From contig NC_133904.1 of NCBI RefSeq assembly GCF_964199755.1, forward strand, positions 930,001 through 994,000: a stretch of DNA of 64,000 nt, written 5' to 3'. Shown here one piece after another: positions 51,601 through 55,400 of the stretch (position 1 is the first letter of the stretch; each line of letters begins with the position of its first letter). The DNA comes from Larus michahellis. Lineage: Eukaryota > Chordata > Aves > Charadriiformes > Laridae. The notes under the pieces were generated by a model. The model ran no database searches and was not told where the DNA came from. It saw only the letters and a list, made by a program, of their open reading frames with translations. Both the position numbers and the translations under genes were made by a program.

Positions 51601-51838
51601 TCCCCTGCTCGCCCCCTGCCACTTACTCAGCCCAGTCTCCCGGGAGGACGCTGCCCCGGGCCCGGCCGCCTCCGCCCGGCACAAGAGACTCCAGGTAGAT
51701 CCCACCAGGGACCAGGAGGCTGCCCAGAGCGTCTTGGCCCCTGCTCAGCCGGACCCAGGCCGCGTCCCGCAGGGAGCCCTGCGTCTGCCCCCAGAGGGGC
51801 GCCAGCAGTACGCGCAGCTCCCGCTTCGCCCCCTCCAT
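18443..51838 (-). CDS. SPG11: SPG11: spatacsin (40 coding exons)
   Basis: The forty exons listed separately sum to 7299 nt and 2432 residues plus stop, against about 2443 in human. Every junction keeps phase, and all are GT-AG except intron 14 (GC-AG). Spatacsin is a large cytosolic/lysosomal scaffold: a beta-propeller-like N-terminus (roughly 1-500 by family knowledge), a long alpha-solenoid, and a conserved Spatacsin_C region at the end (roughly 2050-2400 here, exons 33-40). It works with ZFYVE26/SPG15 and the AP-5 adaptor in lysosome reformation after autophagy; loss in people causes hereditary spastic paraplegia type 11. The start codon at 51838 has A at -3 and G at +4. The N-terminus is about 20 residues shorter than the human form I recall. 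It shares a promoter region with CIAO2A and converges with EIF3J. Identity is certain; outer exon edges were judged by eye. Confidence 0.97.
18923..19074 (-). CDS. SPG11: SPG11 coding exon 39
   Basis: Residues 2323-2373, AAIVAEAYEFVPDWAEVLYQ and SIFEEIAKK. Acceptor CCTGCAG, donor AA|GTAAGT. Confidence 0.94.
19619..19774 (-). CDS. SPG11: SPG11 coding exon 38
   Basis: Residues 2271-2322, RLTKLITLQLHFLNTGQSTR and LPRFYQ. Acceptor AAACAG, donor CAG|GTGAGC. Confidence 0.94.
20263..20351 (-). CDS. SPG11: SPG11 coding exon 37
   Basis: Residues 2241-2270, EESLQDVANLKKLLMKALTL. Acceptor ATTTCAG, donor AAG|GTAAAA. Confidence 0.93.
21105..21273 (-). CDS. SPG11: SPG11 coding exon 36
   Basis: Residues 2185-2241, RCRPGDSEKHNMIALCFSMC. 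Part of Spatacsin_C. Acceptor TGGCCAG, donor TGGG|GTGAGT. Confidence 0.94.
21871..21978 (-). CDS. SPG11: SPG11 coding exon 35
   Basis: Residues 2149-2184, VRLLTGIGRYNEMTYIFELL, near-invariant in vertebrates. Acceptor TCCACAG, donor CCA|GTAGGT. Confidence 0.94.
22603..22736 (-). CDS. SPG11: SPG11 coding exon 34
   Basis: Residues 2104-2148, ELLILAHNCFSLTCHMEGIT and LAPHEEYGLV. Acceptor TCTTCAG, donor GTG|GTACGT. Confidence 0.93.
23992..24129 (-). CDS. SPG11: SPG11 coding exon 33
   Basis: Residues 2058-2104, LAKLCQDHTLVGMKLLDKIS. Start of the conserved C-terminal region. The acceptor GATACAG is set by phase. Donor GCA|GTAAGT. Confidence 0.92.
25199..25397 (-). CDS. SPG11: SPG11 coding exon 32
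   Basis: Residues 1992-2058, AQAFITTQGLRPETVAELVA, strongly conserved. Acceptor TTCTTAG, donor AAAG|GTAGTG. Confidence 0.94.
26828..26970 (-). CDS. SPG11: SPG11 coding exon 31
   Basis: Residues 1944-1991, ECVHGRNYCRQVLCLYELSK. Acceptor TTTCCAG, donor AAG|GTATGT. Confidence 0.94.
27832..28576 (-). CDS. SPG11: SPG11 coding exon 30 (745 nt)
   Basis: Residues 1696-1944, by far the longest exon. It holds KNSISSKAASDFFFNQANAV, LLTLAGHWLAKNDSS, EFSFSKLPALNTPKYLKLEG and VHEASRVCQYFQFYNRDVSL. Acceptor TTTGCAG, donor AGCG|GTAAGT. Confidence 0.96.
28915..29129 (-). CDS. SPG11: SPG11 coding exon 29
   Basis: Residues 1624-1695, YVKKLCALSESLKDSSISIN and AREVAALAELPVDNVVIQE. Acceptor AAAACAG, donor GAG|GTACAG. 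Confidence 0.94.
29534..29696 (-). CDS. SPG11: SPG11 coding exon 28
   Basis: Residues 1570-1624, LESQALFLLELMMQQCRTEY and ELGKLLQLF. Acceptor TACACAG, donor GATG|GTAAAT. Confidence 0.94.
30807..30914 (-). CDS. SPG11: SPG11 coding exon 27
   Basis: Residues 1534-1569, DSPLLYMLEMYELCMNCKKY, solenoid-type helices. Acceptor CTTAAAG, donor AAA|GTAAGC. Confidence 0.93.
31231..31431 (-). CDS. SPG11: SPG11 coding exon 26
   Basis: Residues 1467-1533, DANVIHCLCVWIITTVDDAT and NGFQLFLK. Acceptor TTGACAG, donor AAG|GTAAGA. Confidence 0.93.
31656..31913 (-). CDS. SPG11: SPG11 coding exon 25
   Basis: Residues 1381-1466, VISVLQDFTPVLQDHLLLAL and HAPILSVLAACFQ. The middle is poorly conserved and Ser/Ala-rich. 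Acceptor TTCTTAG, donor CAA|GTGAGT. Confidence 0.93.
32823..32982 (-). CDS. SPG11: SPG11 coding exon 24
   Basis: Residues 1327-1380, WSLVMQFCKLHNIGLSTSYL and CAKSNDWLQFIIQTQLYSYQ. Acceptor CGTGCAG, donor GAG|GTGAGA. Confidence 0.94.
33461..33569 (-). CDS. SPG11: SPG11 coding exon 23
   Basis: Residues 1291-1327, VEKLTKLADGEKAAAAEVLI. It carries a four-Ala run coded by GCA repeats where human has Thr residues. Acceptor GAACAG, donor AA|GTGAGT. Confidence 0.92.
34369..34574 (-). CDS. SPG11: SPG11 coding exon 22
   Basis: Residues 1222-1291, GAACVCFLELLGLDSLKLRV, strongly conserved. Acceptor GTTTCAG, donor TTGG|GTAAGG. Confidence 0.94.
35748..35913 (-). CDS. SPG11: SPG11 coding exon 21
   Basis: Residues 1167-1222, FPHFSSPELVNKYAIMERLD and GRPSFAFGTFLVQQLVKSK. 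Acceptor CTTCTAG, donor TT|GTAAGT. Confidence 0.94.
36207..36270. repeat. 34-bp partial tandem repeat and 16-bp perfect palindrome (SPG11 intron 20)
   Basis: The 20-mer AAATTAAAATCTACGATTTT occurs at 36207-36226 and 36241-36260. The second copy lies in a perfect inverted repeat: arms 36236-36251 and 36255-36270 (16 bp each) around the 3-nt loop TAC. Confidence 0.95.
36414..36480 (-). CDS. SPG11: SPG11 coding exon 20
   Basis: Residues 1145-1167, SLVPFDPTKLFGWQSTNTLA; 67 nt, the shortest coding exon of the gene. Acceptor CTTTCAG, donor TCAG|GTACGT. Confidence 0.93.
37217..37378 (-). CDS. SPG11: SPG11 coding exon 19
   Basis: Residues 1091-1144, KKVDPQLLKMALTPYPKLRA and PDISLYHLVQ. Acceptor AATGTAG, donor CAG|GTACAC. 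Confidence 0.93.
38228..38373 (-). CDS. SPG11: SPG11 coding exon 18
   Basis: Residues 1042-1090, IFQASLANAQILIPSNQASV and LLALATTMYAPGGIDQ. Acceptor TTTTCAG, donor CAG|GTACGG. Confidence 0.94.
39006..39080 (-). repeat. MIR/CORE-like ancient repeat relic
   Basis: CATTTTAGAGATGAGGAACT, then GATTTGCCATGGTCAAAG and a GCAGAGC word, is the reverse-strand MIR pattern (attttacagatgagg..., cttgcccaaggtca..., gcagagc). It lies in SPG11 intron 17 or next to it, before exon 17's donor side. Confidence 0.6.
39163..39269 (-). CDS. SPG11: SPG11 coding exon 17
   Basis: Residues 1006-1042, NKELHEAHPWFEFLVQCR, near-identical to mammals. Acceptor TTTCCAG, donor CGAG|GTAGGA. Confidence 0.93.
40181..40384 (-). 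CDS. SPG11: SPG11 coding exon 16
   Basis: Residues 938-1006, CSELEDFELLLQRLSYLGGV and CLEHNLQYLLYTYLDYY. Acceptor CTGATAG, donor CAG|GTATGA. Confidence 0.94.
40865..41072 (-). CDS. SPG11: SPG11 coding exon 15
   Basis: Residues 869-938, ELKTCNPEVLWMHLTAQHDW and YMRSDILTKLAR. Acceptor AACACAG, donor TAG|GTATGT. Confidence 0.92.
41555..41733 (-). CDS. SPG11: SPG11 coding exon 14
   Basis: Residues 809-869, FNWAQWWDELIQEMILLPRK. Acceptor ATTGCAG. The donor is CAAG|GCAAGT: only this GC donor joins exon 15 in phase and gives the same residue count as human. Confidence 0.88.
42409..42536 (-). CDS. SPG11: SPG11 coding exon 13
   Basis: Residues 767-809, LREENYFSEKEKKMIDFVHQ. Acceptor ATTAAAG, donor CAG|GTAATG. 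Confidence 0.92.
42964..43035 (-). CDS. SPG11: SPG11 coding exon 12
   Basis: Residues 743-766, GFDVKEELHKICFYTVDKHV then RDLL; 72 nt. Acceptor TTTGTTAG, donor TTG|GTAAGT. A 24-bp duplication lies just upstream of the acceptor. Confidence 0.92.
43056..43099. repeat. 24-bp tandem duplication upstream of SPG11 exon 12
   Basis: The 20-mer CGTTGTATGCAAACTGTACA occurs at 43056-43075 and again at 43080-43099, period 24. On the transcribed strand it ends about 20 nt before the exon 12 acceptor. Confidence 0.95.
43526..43702 (-). CDS. SPG11: SPG11 coding exon 11
   Basis: Residues 684-742, EVIAEAILSNKMPEAQTFFR and EASELLRNM. No long open frame was needed: it was found by homology. Acceptor CTTTTAG, donor ATG|GTGAGA. 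Confidence 0.93.
43870..44048 (-). CDS. SPG11: SPG11 coding exon 10
   Basis: Residues 624-683, EPDEFLQKGADILTDYIIKL, then an acidic stretch and MWEKLTPE. Acceptor TTGGCAG, donor GAG|GTAAAA. Confidence 0.93.
45372..45527 (-). CDS. SPG11: SPG11 coding exon 9
   Basis: Residues 572-624, LNLLCSAIRENDMEPQSKHF and EQLLNLTLTFLSRQLEEIF. Acceptor ATTGCAG, donor GAGG|GTAAGA. Confidence 0.94.
45901..46033 (-). CDS. SPG11: SPG11 coding exon 8
   Basis: Residues 528-572, AGLENRQLDTVDLFLKSKEG. Acceptor TGTCTAG, donor AAAA|GTAAGT. Confidence 0.93.
46531..46676 (-). CDS. SPG11: SPG11 coding exon 7
   Basis: Residues 479-527, GLSLVLFGLTQEEFLNRLMI and RCSIPIHALE, nearly the same as in mammals. Acceptor TATTTAG, donor GAG|GTAAAG. 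Confidence 0.94.
46934..47397 (-). CDS. SPG11: SPG11 coding exon 6
   Basis: Residues 324-479, second longest exon (464 nt). RSWKAHLSSL at the start, TLALWDFESQDVTYYHFGKN near the end. The acceptor CACCCCAG is fixed by phase. Donor ACAG|GTGAGG. Confidence 0.93.
47734..47871 (-). CDS. SPG11: SPG11 coding exon 5
   Basis: Residues 278-324, RQFPGHLLCKRDSENLPV and PPEGVDEDDL. Acceptor TTTACAG, donor CAG|GTACAT. Confidence 0.93.
48464..48662 (-). CDS. SPG11: SPG11 coding exon 4
   Basis: Residues 212-278, with VFDSFDGANLAKVNVALCQE and VSHDLSVAVIVSSSNDAISV. Acceptor TTTAAAG is weak, donor AG|GTGTGT. Confidence 0.86.
48808..48930 (+). repeat. Ancient amniote interspersed repeat relic
   Basis: AATAGCATTT..., GTGCACTGTGCTAGGTGCTG, TACAAACACA and a decayed 'aagagcttacaatctaa' word follow the order of a repeat common in reptile genomes. 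The class is not certain from memory. It lies in SPG11 intron 3. Confidence 0.5.
49450..49689 (-). CDS. SPG11: SPG11 coding exon 3
   Basis: Residues 132-212, with FSLRILSFENSKCILLLNKF and CRGVLFLLDSSGWICIL. The acceptor TTTACAG was chosen; a second AG 12 nt further in is also in frame and would remove four residues. Donor A|GTAGAG. Confidence 0.8.
50443..50624 (-). CDS. SPG11: SPG11 coding exon 2
   Basis: Residues 71-132, with FMWENTEDD and SKSHELFVYEFTVEDGKYN. Acceptor ATCTTCAG, donor A|GTGAGT, phase 1. Confidence 0.93.
51572..51583 (+). repeat. G12 homopolymer in SPG11 intron 1
   Basis: Twelve G on the plus strand (C12 in the SPG11 transcript) 44 bp into intron 1. Prone to length error or variation. 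Confidence 0.9.
51627..51838 (-). CDS. SPG11: SPG11 coding exon 1
   Basis: Residues 1-71, MEGAKRELRVLLAPLWGQ to VLPGDWA. GC-rich. Donor GA|GTAAGT, phase 2. The other long frame through this block meets a stop before the donor and is not used. Confidence 0.9.
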
Positions 51839-51843
51839 CCTCC

Positions 51844-51882
51844 TCAGGGAGAGCCGCCACCCGCACCCCGGCCCGCCGCCAT
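51844..51882 (-). CDS. SPG11 upstream ORF (12 codons)
   Basis: ATG inside the YY1-type motif opens MAAGRGAGGGSP and stops 5 nt before the main start codon. It is translated only if the transcript starts upstream of 51882, which is not known. Such a frame would lower or shape main-ORF initiation. Confidence 0.35.
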   Translation of the reverse strand: MAAGRGAGGGSP

Positions 51883-51887
51883 CTTGG
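51875..51887 (-). promoter_or_regulatory. YY1-type motif upstream of SPG11
   Basis: Minus-strand CCAAGATGGCGGC is the standard YY1 site. Its ATG opens a short upstream frame. Confidence 0.65.
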
Positions 51888-51945
51888 ACGGGGGGCCAGC
51901 CCTTCCTTCCGGTCAGCTGACAGCGCTGACCAGTCCCGCGACGCG

Positions 51946-51960
51946 ACTACAACTCCCAGC
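51946..51960 (+). promoter_or_regulatory. ZNF143/THAP11-type motif
   Basis: ACTACAACTCCCAGC fits the well-known ACTACAnnTCCCAG element of housekeeping promoters. A partial copy on the other strand, ACTACAACTC, sits at 51990-51999, so the two form an 11-bp inverted pair. Confidence 0.75.
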
Positions 51961-51989
51961 AGGCACCGCGGGCCGGCAAGGCGAGCTGT

Positions 51990-52000
51990 GAGTTGTAGTC
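51990..52000 (-). promoter_or_regulatory. Partial inverted copy of the ZNF143/THAP11-type motif
   Basis: GACTACAACTC on the minus strand matches the first 11 bases of the upstream site (51945-51955) exactly but lacks the CCCAG part. Confidence 0.5.
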
Positions 52001-52044
52001 TCCGTCAGACCAAGGTAGGCCTCCGGGGGGCCTTTATGCCGACA

Positions 52045-52117
52045 GCGCTGCTCGGGGTGGCTGAGCCCCCGTGGGCTACCGGGCTACCTGCGGTGGCTCA
52101 TCCACCCCGAGCAGCGC
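52045..52117. repeat. 23-bp inverted repeat in the shared promoter
   Basis: Arms 52045-52067 and 52095-52117 are reverse complements with one mismatch in 23, spaced by 27 bp. The arm core CTGCTCGGGGTGG / CCACCCCGAGCAG is perfect. Confidence 0.95.
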
Positions 52118-52309
52118 GGTGAAACTCCTGCGAATCCGCGCGGCAGCACGGGTTAAACACGTCCCGCGGGACTCAACGGCCCGTCCCCGCCTCTGGGCGC
52201 GACTTCGACAGCTTTGACCCCGCCCCCTCCCCGCCCTGGCCGCGCCCCCGAAGAAGTTCCCTCTGGCGGCGGCGGACGGTGGCCGGGAGGGTCCGTTTCG
52301 CGCTCTCCC

Positions 52310-52393
52310 ATGGCGGAGCGGGAGGATGTCGCTTGTGTTGGGGCTGCTGTCGCACACGCTGAGCAAGGTGCTGTGGTACTCCGGGCTGCGTAG
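52310..52393 (+). CDS. CIAO2A overlapping upstream ORF (27 codons)
   Basis: CCCATGG 16 nt before the main start opens a frame ([14 protein letters not shown]...) that stops inside exon 1 in another frame. If the transcript includes it, ribosomes reading it bypass the main ATG. The context is weak at -3 (C) and good at +4 (G). Confidence 0.35.
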   Translation: MAEREDVACVGAAVAHAEQGAVVLRAA

Positions 52394-52452
52394 GGGCTGC
52401 CATGCTCCCCGGAGCCAGGCCATGGAGCAGGACAAGGCGCTCGAGGTTTACG
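52326..52452 (+). CDS. CIAO2A: CIAO2A coding exon 1
   Basis: Residues 1-43, leader plus EQDKALEVY. Donor TACG|GTGACT. A at -3 of the ATG. Confidence 0.92.
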
Positions 52453-55400
52453 GTGACTGTCGTGGGGCTGGTGGAGGGTTCAAGGGTCGCCTCTCTCGGG
52501 GAGGCCTGGCGTGAGGGGCTGTGGGGCGTGAGGGGACTGCGAGGGGCGGTGGGGCGAGGTTGTGAGGGGATGGGGGTCTGTGAGAGGCCGGGGGTCCTTG
52601 ACGGGCCGTGGGGCGGGAGTCTGTGAGGGGCTGTAGGTCTGTGAGGGTCCCGGGGGTCGTTGGTGCTGTGCCCTTGGTGGGGGTGAGGTGGGGGAGGCCA
52701 AGCCCTGCCCAGCCCTTGTGGGGGGCCGAGAGCCGTGTCCTGGGGTTGAGCGTGTGGGGAGTGCTCCTGCGGGGCCCCGGGGGGGGACTGGAGTGAAGGT
52801 GGTTGCTCTTGGTGTGGGGCAGGATGGGGGTATATTTGGTATATTTGATTTACTTGAGAATTGGAATCGCTGTTAGGGAGGCGGGGCGTGGACGGGTCAC
52901 CCTCGGGGTGCCGGAGAAGTGTCCAGGTAAGGGTGAGGCCTTGGGGGCTCTCTGGCTTTCCCCAGCCACACCGCCGGCCTCAGGCCGTGTCTGGATGCTT
53001 CGACCTTGGGATGGAGCATGTGCCTTGGTCACTGTTAGGATCCTGAGTGAGGAGTGCGCGGAGACAACTGTCTTAATGCACCGCGTGACTGGTGGGTGAT
53101 GCTGTGGCTTCCCAGCTCCCAGGCGTGTGGGAACGGGCTGCGCTGCTGCTGGGCTCACTCAGCCCCTGCGCTGGGGGCAGTTACCTTAATGTTTCATCAC
53201 CTTAGACAGAAGAGGAGCCACACACACCTGGAAAGGCAAGTCATTCCAGAAAGGTCAGCCAGATAGTCCAGCAGAATGGAGATTTCTGTTACTGAATGAC
53301 TGGGGTTTTTGTAAAATATGGAGAGATTTCACCTCTGGAAATGCTGCATGTAGGATATTAGAGGATTCCAAAAACTTTGTCAGGCCTCAAGGCACTGTTA
53401 TTTTGTAGGTAGTTCAGAGTAGGGTGAAGATTTTGTGTAGCACCGTACACAGTTTTATCTAAGATGTCCTGGTTTGAGGTAAAAGAAGAAACAAAGTCAA
53501 ACAAACTAAATTTTAAAACTTGAGTGATGTTTAAATATAGGTACTTTAAAACATCAGTCGTTCTAAGTAATAACGAAGTGGTCCTGTTGATTTCAGTTCA
53601 TCCATAGGGTTATGCTTGTGCATGATCTTTGCAGAACTAAAGCATCTGTCTATGTAAAACTTAGATTTAAAAGACCAGAGGCATCCCTGAAGTACTACTG
53701 AACTAAATCAACTTTAGTGTTCCTGCTTGGTGAAGTAATCGATTTCTTCTTTATGTGGGCCTTTTCACATAGAAAGAGGATAAAGTTTAAAAATAGAGGA
53801 AGAAATATATCAGAAATTACAAGGAAATGTGTATGTGAAGATACTTCTGTTGTATGTATATATGAAGTAATTTCAGTTGGACTAGGTGGTTGTTGCAGGT
53901 CCCTTCAGCTGAACTATTCTGTTCTTATGGATGAAACGCCAAAGTCATTTCAGTGAGAATACTCCTGCTTAAAATCAAGTGGAATTAGATGTTGCAGGAT
54001 CAAAACCTTTTTATTTAAGTAGTCTTCCTGTTTTGATCTCAATGAAAACAGAAAGTTTGTTTGGCTAGACTTCTGTAGTTGTCTAAGGCTGTAAGCAAAA
54101 AGTGATACTAGAGACAGAACAATGGAAAAAAGGTGAAACTACTTTTTAGCAGTCTGACAAATGAGACTTTTAATCTGTTTGCTGGAAGACATTCTAATAA
54201 AGCTAGACATTTTGTTTGCTTGTTACCATCATGGTCCTTAAGGTAATTGAGCAGACAGTTACCAGTTCTTTGGGAACACAAGAACAAAGCCTTGTGGCAT
54301 CTACTGTGTCTTCTAGGCTTGTAATTCAGCAGCATCACATCCCTATGATGTAGTTAGAGAAAGAGAGGCTAGGAGCTTCAGGATGATTCAAGCAACTGCC
54401 TGCTTCCCTGGAAATTAGGGAACAGGGCTCAGTTCTCTCATTCATCCCAAATTTTCTTTTCTGGTATGAGTGATGACAACTTACTTTGGACAGCAAGTGT
54501 TTCCCAGCCCTGCTGAAAGGATTACCTAGGTTTTGAGAGCAATATGAGTAGCCCTTGCAGGAAGATAAGAGGCTCTGAGAAGGTGAGGTGAGCACCAGGA
54601 GTGAAAGCTTGTACAACTGTACAGATATAAGTCTTTTCCTCCCTCCCAGGTCAGAGACTTTAGGGTATGCCTGCACGGATGGAGTCCAGACAGACATGAA
54701 CTACCGTTCCTGCCTGCTGGCTGCCTGCTTCCTTCCTGCCTGGAAATAATATAGCAATATTAGTGCCATGTTGTGCTGCGCCTGCGATCCCTGCTGAGAG
54801 GCTGAGCCTGGCAGCTTCATGGCAGCAATGTGCTGAGAGCAGCTTTGCAGCTCCCAAGTGAAGAGCTGGGAGGGTCTGTCTGTACCTGAAGATAGACTGA
54901 AGTAATTTGCAGTCCTGGAGGCCGGTGTCACATCGGCTTTTGCAATACAGTTAGCGATTGTAGCAGAGCTGTTGGTAGGGCTATGCTAAAAAGAAAATCA
55001 CTACAGTTAGCTAAAGATATCTTCCCTTTCTTTTTTGTCACCTGTTTTTTAAACTGATCTTAACCTGTATCCCTGTAGTTAACTTTTTTTATACCAGAAA
55101 TGTTCGTACCTGAACTTCCAAGGGGGAAACAACGCCGTACAAGGCAGAAGTGAGCGCGAGGTGACAGCTGGGAACTTCCTCAGTTTGGATTTCACTGTCA
55201 AAATCGGTGTCTCTTCGAGTTATGCCATGTACATGGCACAGATATGAATAGCCTAGAGATCTCATTGCCTTCTGTGCTACGTTGCTCAGCAAACACATGG
55301 AAATACAGAGACTTCTTTTTTCAGGCCTTTAGGAAATTTACTGAATTCATATACTCTCTTGTGCGTTATTTTTCAGTGTCCTATAATCAAAAATCGTAGC

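Larger units (their letters stand above)
30915..51626 (-). other. SPG11 introns 1-26
   Basis: Long gene-free stretches are 31914-32822, 34575-35747, 35914-36413, 38374-39162, 39270-40180, 41734-42408, 44049-45371, 47872-48463, 48663-49449, 49690-50442 and 50625-51626. Apart from the repeats and palindrome listed separately I see only AT-rich unique sequence. Confidence 0.6.
51839..52325. promoter_or_regulatory. Bidirectional CpG promoter of SPG11 and CIAO2A
   Basis: Only 487 bp separate the two start codons, which point away from each other. The block is GC- and CpG-rich with GC boxes (for example CGCCCCCTCCCCGCCC near 52220), no TATA box, two ZNF143/THAP11-type motifs, a YY1-type motif and a 23-bp imperfect inverted repeat. 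Shared control of both genes is inferred from the layout. Confidence 0.8.

Noticed and set aside
51627-51866. Alternative frame for SPG11 exon 1 starting MRVAALPEED
   Set aside because: It hits a stop right at the splice donor and does not join exon 2 in frame.
51478-52122. 214-codon plus-strand open frame across SPG11 exon 1 and the promoter
   Set aside because: Antisense to SPG11 exon 1, low-complexity Pro/Arg/Ala product; a by-product of the CpG block.
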